A stretch of DNA of 64,000 bases from Gp1-AA112 sp045808065 (lineage in GTDB: Bacteria; Acidobacteriota; Terriglobia; Terriglobales; Acidobacteriaceae). Position numbers and translations under genes: made by a program. Each line of letters opens with the position of its first letter. Position 1 is the first letter of the stretch. Below, one piece after another: positions 24,745-33,473 of this stretch. The stretch lies in contig JBJMGD010000030.1 of assembly GCA_045808065.1 (NCBI GenBank), positions 62,001 to 126,000 of the forward strand, given 5' to 3'. The notes beneath the pieces are model-generated. The model did no database searches. It worked only from the letters and a program-made list of their open reading frames with translations, and was not told the origin of the DNA.

Positions 24745-26795
24745 CAGTCGCCCGCCTCAACTGCTTCCGGCTTGGTTGGAAGCTGTGCTGCAAGTGGGCG
24801 CACGGGCCGCGTTTGCGGGACAGCCGTGGCCGTCATCGACGGAACCATCGCGACCCCAGTGCCGAAGATCAGCACAAATACTCCCGTCCAGATCCACATT
24901 ACCAGCGGATTAATAAACGCTTTGATGATGGGCTTGTCTGTGTCGAGGTTCTTGCCTGCGTAGATTACATACAGATCTTCCCGGGGAGTGGAATGGTTGG
25001 CGACGATCGTGTCGGGCTGCTGACTGGCTTTGAAAAACTTCTTGGCGGGAAACATCTGGCCCAAGGGCTTCCCATTTTTGTACACGTTGAGAATGGCGTA
25101 TTCGATCGAGTAATTCGGATTATCTTCCTGCGTGTAGTTGTCACAGACCAGGGTGTAGGGCCCGATCTGCAGCTTGTCGCCGAAGCCCATCTCCTGCTCT
25201 GTTTGCTGGTTGAAGGCTGCGCCTGCAAGTCCGACGACGATTACCACCACGCCGAAGTGCACGATGTATCCGCCGTAACGACGCGTATTGCGCCGCGTGA
25301 GAGTGACCATCGATGCAAGCAGGTTTTGCCCGGTATGGCGCGAGATCACTCGTCCGCCGCGAATGAACTCCGATGCGACGGTAGCGGTCACCAGCGCGGC
25401 CAGGGAGAACGCCATCAGCGAATACAGGTGAGCCACATCCAGCCAGGGACGTACGCCCAGCGCCATCAGTATGACGGCGGTGGCTATGGCGGCGATCACT
25501 GGAATCGCGAAATTGCGCTTCAGACTTGCCCATGAAGTGCTGCGCCACGCCAGCAGTGGTCCCACGCCGGTGAGCAGCAGCAGGAACAGCGCTATCGGGA
25601 TATTCACACGATTAAAGAATGGTGGGCCGACTGTGACTTTGTGGCCTTGAATCCATTCCGACAGGATCGGGAACAATGTTCCCCAAAGTACCGCGAAGCA
25701 GGAAGCGAGCAGTACCAGGTTCTGAAAGAGGAAACTGGATTCGCGGGAAAGCAACGATTCGAGCCGATGTTCGCTACGCAGGTGATCGCGGTTGCGAACA
25801 TAAAAGAAGAGACACACGGCGAAGATGATTCCAATGAACCAGAGGAACCATCCACCTATGGAAGACTGGGCGAAGGCGTGTACCGAGCTCACGACTCCGC
25901 TGCGCGTGAGGAAGGTGCCCAGGATCGAAAGCATGAAGGTGCAGAAGATCAGCCACACATTCCAGGTCTTCAGCATGCCGCGTTTTTCCTGCATCATCAC
26001 CGAATGCAAGAACGCAGTGCCTGTTAGCCAGGGAAAGATGGAAGCGTTCTCGACCGGGTCCCATCCCCAATATCCGCCCCAACCCAGCACGGAATACGCC
26101 CAGTGAGCTCCGAGGAAAATCCCGCAAGTGAGGAAGCACCAAGTCACCATCGTCCAGCGCCGGGTGATGTGGATCCATTTCTCGCCCGGATATTTCATGA
26201 TCAGCGCGCCAAGTGCGAAAGCGAACGGCACCGCGAATCCAACGTAGCCGAGATAGAGCATCGGAGGATGGATTACCATCTCCGGGTATTGAAGCAATGG
26301 ATTCAATCCATTACCGTCAACTGGAATTGCCCCCGAGACCAGGGAGAATGGAGTCGCCGCGAAATTCAGAAGCAGAAGGAAGAACAGCTGAACCGCGGCC
26401 AGGATAGTGGAGGCGTAGGCCGTGAGCTTTACGTCCACCTTATGCCGCAGACGGAGCACCAGCCCGTAGCTGCTGAGCAGAAGCGCCCAGAACAGCAGCG
26501 AACCTTCCTGCCCTGACCATAGGGCAGCAAACTTGTATGGGGTCGGCAGATCGCGATTGCTGTGGTGGAAGATGTAGGCGACAGAAAAGTCATTGTGCAG
26601 CGCCGCCCAAACTAGGGCAAAGGCGGCTCCGGCTACGGCGACCCAAATGGCTATCCCCGCTCGTCTGGCGGTTTCGCCCAGCCGGTCACTGGGAACCCCA
26701 ACCGCCGCCTGACGCAAAGCCAACGTCCCGGCCAATAGGCAGTAGGCGCTCAGGACAAGAGCAAAGAGCAGTGCGAAGCTTCCAAACTGTGGCAT
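24744..26795 (-). CDS. ccmF: Cytochrome c heme lyase subunit CcmF
   Basis: The 683-residue polytopic membrane protein has the tryptophan-rich WWD-type heme-handling motif WGGYWGWDPVENASIFPWL and about 14-15 hydrophobic segments, as expected for CcmF/NrfE/CycK (usual length 630-680). It carries heme to the apocytochrome on the outer face of the cytoplasmic membrane together with CcmH. It heads the minus-strand operon ccmF-ccmH-CcmI-like-regulatory-like protein. No ccmABCDE genes are in the window, so they must lie elsewhere. The space upstream holds a cluster of CCCTGC motifs (26940-27155). Confidence 0.93.
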   Translation of the reverse strand: MPQFGSFALLFALVLSAYCLLAGTLALRQAAVGVPSDRLGETARRAGIAIWVAVAGAAFALVWAALHNDFSVAYIFHHSNRDLPTPYKFAALWSGQEGSLLFWALLLSSYGLVLRLRHKVDVKLTAYASTILAAVQLFFLLLLNFAATPFSLVSGAIPVDGNGLNPLLQYPEMVIHPPMLYLGYVGFAVPFAFALGALIMKYPGEKWIHITRRWTMVTWCFLTCGIFLGAHWAYSVLGWGGYWGWDPVENASIFPWLTGTAFLHSVMMQEKRGMLKTWNVWLIFCTFMLSILGTFLTRSGVVSSVHAFAQSSIGGWFLWFIGIIFAVCLFFYVRNRDHLRSEHRLESLLSRESSFLFQNLVLLASCFAVLWGTLFPILSEWIQGHKVTVGPPFFNRVNIPIALFLLLLTGVGPLLAWRSTSWASLKRNFAIPVIAAIATAVILMALGVRPWLDVAHLYSLMAFSLAALVTATVASEFIRGGRVISRHTGQNLLASMVTLTRRNTRRYGGYIVHFGVVVIVVGLAGAAFNQQTEQEMGFGDKLQIGPYTLVCDNYTQEDNPNYSIEYAILNVYKNGKPLGQMFPAKKFFKASQQPDTIVANHSTPREDLYVIYAGKNLDTDKPIIKAFINPLVMWIWTGVFVLIFGTGVAMVPSMTATAVPQTRPVRPLAAQLPTKPEAVEAGD

Positions 26796-26939
26796 TGCTA
26801 AAGACGGAACTCGGCACCCGTAGGAAATGTTCCGGAAGTTACAATCTTATCCGCTTTTGAGCAGGTCGCAATGGGCGAAGTTGCCAGATGATTGAGGCTC
26901 CAAAGAGCTGCCGAACTGGGGCGGCACGTCCGCAAAGCA

Positions 26940-27155
26940 GAATCCCTGCTACCTCCCTGCAAATTCCCTGCTAAGAGTCCGGGATCCGCAATGGAAGGGA
27001 CGGGAGACAGTATTGATGCGAGTACCGTGAGATTTCCACAAATTCCCTGCAAACTCCCTGCTAGTCCCCTGCTTCAAGCCGGAATTCGCAAATTTTGGGC
27101 TAAATTTTGATATTTGGACGGATTCGCAAAGAATTCCCTGTTTTTTTTCCCTGCT
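26940..27155. repeat. Cluster of about eight TCCCTGC-type motifs upstream of ccmF
   Basis: This fills most of the 380-base space between ccmF and a receiver gene. The motif (A/T)TCCCTGC(A/T) or a close variant occurs at about 26942, 26954, 26966, 27043, 27055, 27066, 27133 and 27147, often followed by AAATT or TAG. Copies come in groups of two or three at 12-base spacing, on one strand only. Such regular spacing suggests a protein-binding array or a slippage-born repeat. An isolated TTTCCCTGCTT also precedes the gene at 34638. Confidence 0.6.
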
Positions 27156-27175
27156 CCAGGGATTTGTCTTTGGGA

Positions 27176-27544
27176 TCAGGACCTTCGGCTAGCGGCTTGG
27201 ACCAATTGAATCAGTTCTGGCGGAGGGCAGGGTTTCTGACGGAAGACTACGTTCAGCCCTTCGTACTCATTCTCGGCCTCGGGTAGCCCGCTGATCACGA
27301 TAACCGGCACTGTGGGGTTCACTTCGCGCACCAGCCGGACGAACTCCGACCCGGTCGCTTGGGGCATGACGTGATCGGTAACGATCACGCCAGTTCTCTG
27401 AGCCTGCGAAAGACTGCGCAGGAGGGCAAGCGCGCTTTCCGCGCTGGTGGCCACTTGAACCTCCAGCCCGGCTTGGCTCAGAACCATCTGCCTCGCGGAT
27501 AGCTGAATCGGGTTATCGTCCACCAACAGTACGGTCTTGCTCAA
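27176..27544 (-). CDS. Single-domain response regulator (receiver only)
   Basis: The receiver begins at SKTVLLVDDNP; the start is placed at TTG 27544, because a longer frame to 27703 would cross a tandem repeat and overlap the DUF2934 gene by 95 bases. The 122-residue product has the D-D pocket (VLLVDDN), phospho-acceptor Asp in VIVTDHVMP, Ser in VIVISGLP and a Lys-Pro (RQKPCPP) near the end, so it looks fully functional. There is no output domain and no kinase nearby. It follows DUF2934 at 64 bases with an 18-base tandem repeat between. Confidence 0.82.
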   Translation of the reverse strand: MSKTVLLVDDNPIQLSARQMVLSQAGLEVQVATSAESALALLRSLSQAQRTGVIVTDHVMPQATGSEFVRLVREVNPTVPVIVISGLPEAENEYEGLNVVFRQKPCPPPELIQLVQAASRRS

Positions 27545-27570
27545 AGCGCTCTTGTCCCTCTGGGTACGCC

Positions 27571-27606
27571 TTTGAACTCGAATTCGATTTTGAACTCGAA
27601 TTCGAT
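27571..27606. repeat. Two tandem copies of an 18-base repeat
   Basis: TTTGAACTCGAATTCGAT occurs twice head to tail (27571-27588, 27589-27606) with no mismatch. Each copy has the palindromic core CGAATTCG. It lies between the DUF2934 gene stop and the receiver start on the minus strand, so it could be an operator pair or a replication-slippage duplication. Confidence 0.85.
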
Positions 27607-27608
27607 GG

Positions 27609-27911
27609 TTATCTGCTTCCGCGCAGCTCTGCTTCCGCGCGGAACCAGTCGTCGGTGTGGCGGCCGTCGGTACCGCCGCGCTGGCGATAAAGCTCGTAGG
27701 CACGCCGCCGGATTTCCTCGTCGCTCACGCTGGCGTGAACGCTGGTGTCAGTGGCGCGCGAAGGTCGGGGGACATTCGCTCTGGAGGCATTACTCTCAGC
27801 TGCGGAACTGGTCTGTAGGGCTGAGGCTCTCTTGTTTGAGATGTTAGCGGGGCCGTTGGTTCGGGCGTCTCCGTTTTGAGTGTCTTTGCTGGGACTTTTT
27901 GCTCTCGGCAT
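27609..27911 (-). CDS. DUF2934 domain protein
   Basis: The 100-residue protein has a Ser/Thr/Asn-rich, probably disordered N-terminal part and a C-terminal DUF2934 domain (residues about 62-98: EEIRRRAYELYRQRGG then TDDWFRAEAEL), a short helical motif common in acidobacteria and some proteobacteria with no defined biochemical role. GGAGA precedes the start. Likely in one transcript with the downstream receiver gene at 27176. Confidence 0.85.
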   Translation of the reverse strand: MPRAKSPSKDTQNGDARTNGPANISNKRASALQTSSAAESNASRANVPRPSRATDTSVHASVSDEEIRRRAYELYRQRGGTDGRHTDDWFRAEAELRGSR

Positions 27912-28069
27912 GGATGATCTTCTCCAAGTTAGGGGGTTTTTGGATGTTGAGCGCTCATCGGCAGCGCGAAGATCACAACGACCTCCACAGATGGCACAAC
28001 AACGCTCTTATTCTAACAAGCTGCGGTGTGGATAAGAAGGCAGCTTTTTGGAAAACGATTCAGAGTAGA

Positions 28070-28261
28070 ACGTGGACTCCGGTGATCGCGTCAAATGAGA
28101 AGACCTGACGCGGATTGACGTTGATACCGATGCGGGTAAGCTGATGTTTCTGGCTCTTTATGTCTTGATCCGCGTCTCATCGGCGTGATCCGCGTAAGAT
28201 TTTTGCCCTTGCTCTTGCCGTTGGTTCGCCCGATCACCCGACACCCGATCACCCGATTCCT
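28070..28261. repeat. Composite repeat of the CCCGATCA family abutting dnaE2
   Basis: Within the 350-base space 27912-28261. ACGCGGATTGACG (28110) and GATCCGCGTC...GATCCGCGTAAGATTTTTG (28169-28205) form an imperfect inverted pair like that near 38.5 kb. They are followed by CGCCCGATCACCCGACACCCGATCACCCGATTCC (28228 on, in pieces), the octamer arm. The arm ends directly at the dnaE2 stop codon (28262). No gene is seen in the remaining 27912-28070. Confidence 0.6.
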
Positions 28262-31200
28262 TCAGTGAAAGTCATGCGACCGGGTTGCCGCTTCTGTGAT
28301 TTCCAATTTCGAGACGCGAACTGCTTTCACAGAAATAACGTTCTCCACGTTCTGCAAAATGCCTTCAATCAGGAGAAAGCGTTCATGGATCACCAGCAAT
28401 CGATTCTGGTCGTACAGGTCTGGGGTGATAATGGCGTTCGAGATCCCGGTTTCGTCTTCAAGGCTAAGAAAAATAAAGCCATTCGCTGTTCCCGGACGTT
28501 GACGCGCAATCACGCAACCGGCGATGCGTGTGAATTGTCCATGCTTTAAATGCCGTAGGTCGATGGCGCGAACTACTTTCATGCGGTTCATCTCGTCGCG
28601 GCGATAGAGCATCGGATGCGGTCCTACGGTGAGGCCGGTACCGTGGTAGTCGGCGATGAGGCGTTCCTCCAGGTTCATTCGCGCAAGTGGCGAAGGCGAA
28701 TCTGGCTCCGCGATTTCAGTCAATAAAGGTCCTTCCACCCAGGCTGCGCGTTCGACCTGCCATAAAGCGTCACGCCGATGGAGCTTGCTTTGACTTCCAT
28801 TATTCAAGCTCATTGATCTGGTATGAAACTCCAGAGGATGACACTTTTTACGTTCACTTTGCTCTCGCGGCACATCGCTGAAATTTCCACCAATCCCATT
28901 CAAAGCGCCAATCTGCGCCAACATATTAAGCTCATTGCGCCGCAATTCCCGTACTCGTCTCGCGAGATCATCGACTGATGTAAACGCCATACGATTGCGC
29001 TCGCGAACCAGGCTCTGCGCTCCTTCTTCCCGCAGCCCACGGACATAGCGCAACCCCATTCGGAGGGAAAGCTTGCAGCCCTCGCGATCATGCGGAGCAT
29101 CTCCTCCGCACTCGCATTCCAGCGTGCAGGGCCACTGTGAACGCGTCACGTCGACCGGCCGGACCTTCAATCCATGCCGCTGCGCATCTTTGACGATGGT
29201 TGCTGGATGATAGAAACCCATGGGCTGATTGTTCAAAAGCGCTGCCGTAAACGCCGCCAGGTAATTACATTTGAGATAGGCGCTTGCATAGGCCAGCAGA
29301 GCAAAGCTGGCAGCGTGCGATTCGGGAAAGCCGTACAGCGCAAATGAGACGATCGACTGCACGATTTCGTCCTGCGCTTTTTGACTGATGCCGTTTTCGG
29401 TCATGCCGCTCCGCAGGCGAGATTCAATGGCGGCCATCTTGGCCTGTGAGCGTTTGTTGCCCATGGCGCGGCGCAGCTCTTCGGCTTCGCCTCCAGTGAA
29501 GTTGGCCACCACCATCGCCATGCGCAAAAGCTGTTCCTGAAAAAGCGGCACCCCGAGCGTTCGTTTCAATACGGGCTCAAGCCAAGGATGCGCGTACTGC
29601 ACTGGCTCAAGATTCTGCCGCCGTTTCAAAAAGGGATTCATCATTTTGCCGACGATTGGACCTGGGCGGATAATCGCCACCTGTATCACAATGTCATAGA
29701 AACATCGCGGAGAATTGCGCGGCAGCGCAGACATCTGCGCGCGGCTTTCCACCTGAAAAAGTCCAACCGTATCGGCGCGCTGCAACGCTTCGTAGACTGG
29801 GGGATCGTCCTGGGGAAGCTGCGCGAGATCGACCTTCTCGCCGTAGTGATGCGGGATCAGCTCGATGCAATCTTCGAGCACGGCCATCATTCCCAATCCC
29901 AGCAGATCGACTTTCACCAGTCCCAAATCAGCACAATCGTCCTTATCCCACTGCACCACCACGCGTCCGGGCATGCTGGCCGGCTCCAGAGGAACCACCG
30001 AGCTGAGCTGTCCCTGGCAGACGATCATGCCGCCGGAGTGTTGGCCGAGATGGCGTGGCAGGTCCTGCACGCGCAAAGCAAGATCGAGGAATTTGGAGAT
30101 ACGCGGATGACGCAAGTCGAATCCGGCATGGCGGAACTGCTGCTCCATTGTGTCGGTGGGCCCGCGCCACTCCCAGGAACCGACCAGCGCCGAAAGCCGC
30201 TCCAACGTTTCCGTATCGAAGCCGAGCGACTTGCCCACCTCACGCGCCGCTGAACGCCCGCGGTAGGTAATGACGTTAGCTGTCATAGCTGCGCCATGCG
30301 CACCATATTGCGCATAGACATGCTGAATCACGCGCTCGCGCTGATCACCGCTGGGCAGATCGAGATCGATGTCGGGCAGCTCGCCGCGCTCTGCAGAAAG
30401 AAAACGCTCGAATAGCAAGTCCATGCCCACGGGATCGACAGCAGTGATGCCCAAGGCATAGCAGACGGCGCTGTTGGCTGCCGAACCTCGACCCTGCACC
30501 AGGATGCGCTGCTCGCGGCAAAAGCGCACGATGTCCCAAACGATGAGGAAGTAGCCTGCGAGATCGAGGTGCTCGATTAATGCCAACTCACGATCGATCT
30601 GCCGGCGGGCGCGGTCACGCAAATCTAGAGGCTTTTGTCCATAGCGTTCGTTCTGGCCTTCGCGCGTGCGCTCACGCAAAAACGACATCATGGTCTCGCC
30701 CACAGGAACGGGATAACGCGGGAACTCGTATCTGAGATCTTTTAACGTGAACTTCAGCCGCTTCGAAAGCGCCTCAGTGTTTGAAATGGCTTCGGGCAGA
30801 TCAGCGAAGAGCTGTTCCATTTCGGCAGGCGTACGAATGAAACGCTCAGAGTTAATCGAGAGCAGGCGTCCGGCATTCTCCAGTTGCCGGTGATGGCGAA
30901 TGCAGGTGAAGACGTCGAGGATCTCGCGCTCGGCGACGGTTGCATAAGAAACGCCATTGGTCGCCAGAATCGGTAAGTGCAACTTACGGGCAATGGCAAC
31001 TGCGGCCTGATTGCGCGCTTCTTCGCGACGATCGAAGTGACGCTGCAATTCGACGAAAACATTCTCACGACCGAAGATGCGCATCAGGCGCTCGACTGTA
31101 CGCAGTGCCTCGTCATAGCCGCCGCGCATTAGCCCTTCAGCCAGTGGGCCTTCATCACCGCCGGTGAGGCAAACCAGTCCGGCGGCATGCTCTTCCAGCT

Positions 31201-31546
31201 CTTCCATGCGCGCGGCACGCTCTTCTTTCCTGGCGCGCAGTTTCGTTTGTGTGATCAGCCGGCAAAGATTCTGATAGCCGAAGCGCGATTCCGCCAGCAG
31301 GGGATACCGCGCTGCCCCGGATTCTCCAAAAAGAGTGTCATCGACTGTGACTTCCGCGCCGATGTGAGCTCGCATTCCACATTTCTCCGCGGCCAAATGA
31401 AATCTTGGAGCGCCATAGACGCCATTGCGATCGAGCAGCGCCATAGCTGGCATTCCATAATCGGCACACACGCCGATTAGAGTTTCGGGAAGCGAAGCGC
31501 CTTCGAGAAAACTGAAGGCAGAGCGGGAGTGGAGTTCGACGTACAT
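28262..31546 (-). CDS. dnaE2: Error-prone DNA polymerase III alpha subunit DnaE2 (ImuC)
   Basis: The 1094-residue protein has an N-terminal PHP domain (YVELHSRSAFSFLEGAS; ALLDRNGVYG), the polymerase core with catalytic Asp in LPDIDLDLPSGD, KVDLLGLGMM, and a C-terminal OB-fold (FTRIAGCVIARQRPG). Length and lack of extra C-terminal extension fit DnaE2, not the replicative DnaE1. With ImuA and ImuB it forms the SOS-induced mutasome that copies past lesions. It is the last gene of a minus-strand imuA-imuB-dnaE2 set, separated from imuB by a 257-base inverted-repeat element. Its stop directly abuts a CCCGATCA-type repeat arm. Confidence 0.95.
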   Translation of the reverse strand: MYVELHSRSAFSFLEGASLPETLIGVCADYGMPAMALLDRNGVYGAPRFHLAAEKCGMRAHIGAEVTVDDTLFGESGAARYPLLAESRFGYQNLCRLITQTKLRARKEERAARMEELEEHAAGLVCLTGGDEGPLAEGLMRGGYDEALRTVERLMRIFGRENVFVELQRHFDRREEARNQAAVAIARKLHLPILATNGVSYATVAEREILDVFTCIRHHRQLENAGRLLSINSERFIRTPAEMEQLFADLPEAISNTEALSKRLKFTLKDLRYEFPRYPVPVGETMMSFLRERTREGQNERYGQKPLDLRDRARRQIDRELALIEHLDLAGYFLIVWDIVRFCREQRILVQGRGSAANSAVCYALGITAVDPVGMDLLFERFLSAERGELPDIDLDLPSGDQRERVIQHVYAQYGAHGAAMTANVITYRGRSAAREVGKSLGFDTETLERLSALVGSWEWRGPTDTMEQQFRHAGFDLRHPRISKFLDLALRVQDLPRHLGQHSGGMIVCQGQLSSVVPLEPASMPGRVVVQWDKDDCADLGLVKVDLLGLGMMAVLEDCIELIPHHYGEKVDLAQLPQDDPPVYEALQRADTVGLFQVESRAQMSALPRNSPRCFYDIVIQVAIIRPGPIVGKMMNPFLKRRQNLEPVQYAHPWLEPVLKRTLGVPLFQEQLLRMAMVVANFTGGEAEELRRAMGNKRSQAKMAAIESRLRSGMTENGISQKAQDEIVQSIVSFALYGFPESHAASFALLAYASAYLKCNYLAAFTAALLNNQPMGFYHPATIVKDAQRHGLKVRPVDVTRSQWPCTLECECGGDAPHDREGCKLSLRMGLRYVRGLREEGAQSLVRERNRMAFTSVDDLARRVRELRRNELNMLAQIGALNGIGGNFSDVPREQSERKKCHPLEFHTRSMSLNNGSQSKLHRRDALWQVERAAWVEGPLLTEIAEPDSPSPLARMNLEERLIADYHGTGLTVGPHPMLYRRDEMNRMKVVRAIDLRHLKHGQFTRIAGCVIARQRPGTANGFIFLSLEDETGISNAIITPDLYDQNRLLVIHERFLLIEGILQNVENVISVKAVRVSKLEITEAATRSHDFH

Positions 31547-31561
31547 AAATCAAAATCAATT

Positions 31562-31818
31562 CACCACGGAGGCACGGAGAACACGGAGGAAATCGAAAAA
31601 AGTCAAAGGCATGGCTTTCTGCCGTCCCGTTGAGAAACTCTGAAAATCTTGTTCATCCTGAGCTGCTTTTGGCGAAAGACCTCCCGAACATGTTCGGTAT
31701 CGTATGCAATGCCGCGGCTGTCCAGCAGAATCTCGCTGAAAAGCCCGATTGATGCGATTCTTACAACGTACTTTCACTTTATTCATCTTTCCTCCGTGTT
31801 CTCCGTGCCTCGTGGTTA
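31562..31818. repeat. Inverted-repeat element (CCACGGAGG family), MITE-like, between imuB and dnaE2
   Basis: The left arm at 31563-31590 reads CCACGGAGGCACGGAGAACACGGAGG, and the right arm at 31791-31817 is its near-exact reverse complement (CCTCCGTGTTCTCCGTGCC...GTGGTTA). About 200 bases lie between the arms with no open frame. The right-arm end contains the imuB stop codon (31816-31818). A related but different pair occurs at 37662-37762 (CCACAGAGGACACAGAG), and fragments near 14704, 51132 and 60616. Confidence 0.75.
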
Positions 31819-33381
31819 ATCAAATGTTGATTCCACGTACCATTTCGCCGAGCTCAGGTCGCGGTACGCGCGCACCAGTAGCGGTGAAGTCTGTTCTGCT
31901 TGAAGTTCGAGATCCCACTCGTCGCGAGCCCATGCCTGTTCCGTCCACCAGCCGCCATTGTTGCGCCACGGACCGGCGGCAGCTTTGACCTGATGCGGCT
32001 GCCCTCGCAGAATTATCTGGGCGGGTACACCGCGTTTTATCTGCACCTTTGCCTCAAGTGGTGGACGACAAATGCGCAATGCAGTCTTTTGTGCTGCTCG
32101 CCGCTCCTTGCTCTTTGTGCCATTGATGTATGGATGAAACGGGCGCATCCGAAATGCGCCGGGAGCGTGCGTATCGAGTAGTTCGGCCGAACCCACACGC
32201 TCGTCTCCGGCAATGGCGCGAATGCGAGCCAGCGTCAGCTCAAGCCTTTCCGGAGCCGGTCCGCGTGGGAGAAATAATCCTGATTGGGCAAAGCGCGATG
32301 GCGCCGGTTGGGCGGCTAGGAAAATCTTTTTCACCGGTCCGTTGGGAGGATGTGCCGCGAGATCGAGTTGCAGCAGCTTCAGGAATGTTCGAGTGTCCTG
32401 CATGGGAACAGGGAACTGGAAACTGCGTCGGTGCCATCGCCTGCTTTGTTCCTGTTCGGCGATCGATTGATCTTCGTAACCGGTGATCTCGAGAGTGAGC
32501 CGCAGCTCATTTGCAGCCAGCGCGCGCGACGTGAGGCGAGCGCAAATCTGTTCGAGCATCCGGTTCAAGATGAACGCCAGCGGCTCAAGCAACTCGACGG
32601 CATCTTCCAACTCAATGGCTTCTTCAAATTTCGCTGCAGGTTCGGCGGGGACAAGCGTGCGTTGGGCGCGTCCCCACGCCAGTTTGTGTAATCGCAAGCC
32701 TTCTTGTCCAAGACGCTGACTGAGTGCCACTTCAGGCAGTGCGGCGAATGAACAGAAATCGCGGATGCCCCAGCGCTCGAGTGTTTCCAGCATCTCTTCC
32801 GAGGGCTCAAGGAATTGAATAGACAGGCTGCCAAGCCGCTCGGCTTCAGTGCCGGCTGCGATGACGGTCACGCCAGAGAATCCGTGCGCCGCATGCATGG
32901 CCGCATCGGGATTGATAGCCACGGCAACATTGGCTTCGAGTCCCATTTTGGATACGCGGCGGGCGAGATCGCGCGCGAGCTTCGGCGGTGGACCGAAGAG
33001 GCGGTCGAGGCCGGTGATGTCGAGAATCACCGTATCGCCTGGCTTGGCATTGCCGGAAGTGGTTTGGTCGTTGGTGTCTTCCACGCGCGGAGAGAAGGCA
33101 TGGGCGCAATCAAGCAACGCGTCATGCGCTGCACATTCCTGCGCGAGCGATCGGCGGCGCAGATGAATCCCCGGACAAGCCTGCGCCTGAAGTTTGGTCA
33201 TGCCCAGGTCGATTCCTGCCTTGCGCGCACAGGCATTGGCGGCAATCACCGTAAGCATCGGCGGAGAACCATCGAGCACAGCCACCGGTTGCTCGCGCAG
33301 TTCAGGCGCGGCACGCAGGAGGACTTCCACAGGAAACTCAGGAACGTAGATGCAGGCAAAAAGCATAGTAGTATTTGTCAT
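31816..33381 (-). CDS. imuB: ImuB, catalytically inactive Y-family polymerase homologue
   Basis: The 521-residue protein has the Y-family fold but lacks the metal-binding acidic residues: the first motif reads FACIYVPEFPVEV where active enzymes have Asp-x-Asp, and the second reads ILDITGLDRLFG where SxDE is usual. ImuB serves as the clamp-binding hub of the ImuA/ImuB/DnaE2 mutasome. Little finger region is around residues 240-350 (SFQFPVPMQDTRTFLKLLQLDLAAHPP). The start could be ATG 33381 or ATG 33366 (MLFACIYVPEF); the upstream one lies within a dispersed repeat, so 33366 may be the older start. Confidence 0.92.
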   Translation of the reverse strand: MTNTTMLFACIYVPEFPVEVLLRAAPELREQPVAVLDGSPPMLTVIAANACARKAGIDLGMTKLQAQACPGIHLRRRSLAQECAAHDALLDCAHAFSPRVEDTNDQTTSGNAKPGDTVILDITGLDRLFGPPPKLARDLARRVSKMGLEANVAVAINPDAAMHAAHGFSGVTVIAAGTEAERLGSLSIQFLEPSEEMLETLERWGIRDFCSFAALPEVALSQRLGQEGLRLHKLAWGRAQRTLVPAEPAAKFEEAIELEDAVELLEPLAFILNRMLEQICARLTSRALAANELRLTLEITGYEDQSIAEQEQSRRWHRRSFQFPVPMQDTRTFLKLLQLDLAAHPPNGPVKKIFLAAQPAPSRFAQSGLFLPRGPAPERLELTLARIRAIAGDERVGSAELLDTHAPGAFRMRPFHPYINGTKSKERRAAQKTALRICRPPLEAKVQIKRGVPAQIILRGQPHQVKAAAGPWRNNGGWWTEQAWARDEWDLELQAEQTSPLLVRAYRDLSSAKWYVESTFD

Positions 33382-33473
33382 CCCGAGCGAAGCGAGGAAT
33401 CGCTATTGAACCGACAAAGCTTGGATTGGAACAGAGATTCCTCGACTCCGCTGCCGCGGGTTCGGAATGACCA
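33377..33473. repeat. GTCATCCCGAGCGAAGCGAGGAATC-type inverted repeat at imuA/imuB junction
   Basis: Left arm 33377-33402 (GTCATCCCGAGCGAAGCGAGG then AATC) and right arm 33436-33473 (GATTCCTCG...GCGGGTTCGGAATGAC) form a palindromic element of about 97 bases. It contains the imuB start codon in its left arm end and supplies the last 23 or so codons of imuA. A related element lies at 35099-35255. Confidence 0.7.

Noticed and set aside
27545..27703. N-terminal extension of the receiver gene at 27176
   Set aside because: It would read through the 18-base tandem repeat and overlap the DUF2934 gene.
32400..32430. GGGAACAGGGAACTGG inside imuB, resembling the GGAACAG repeat family
   Set aside because: It encodes FQFPVPMQ, a segment usual in ImuB proteins, so it is probably coding by chance resemblance.
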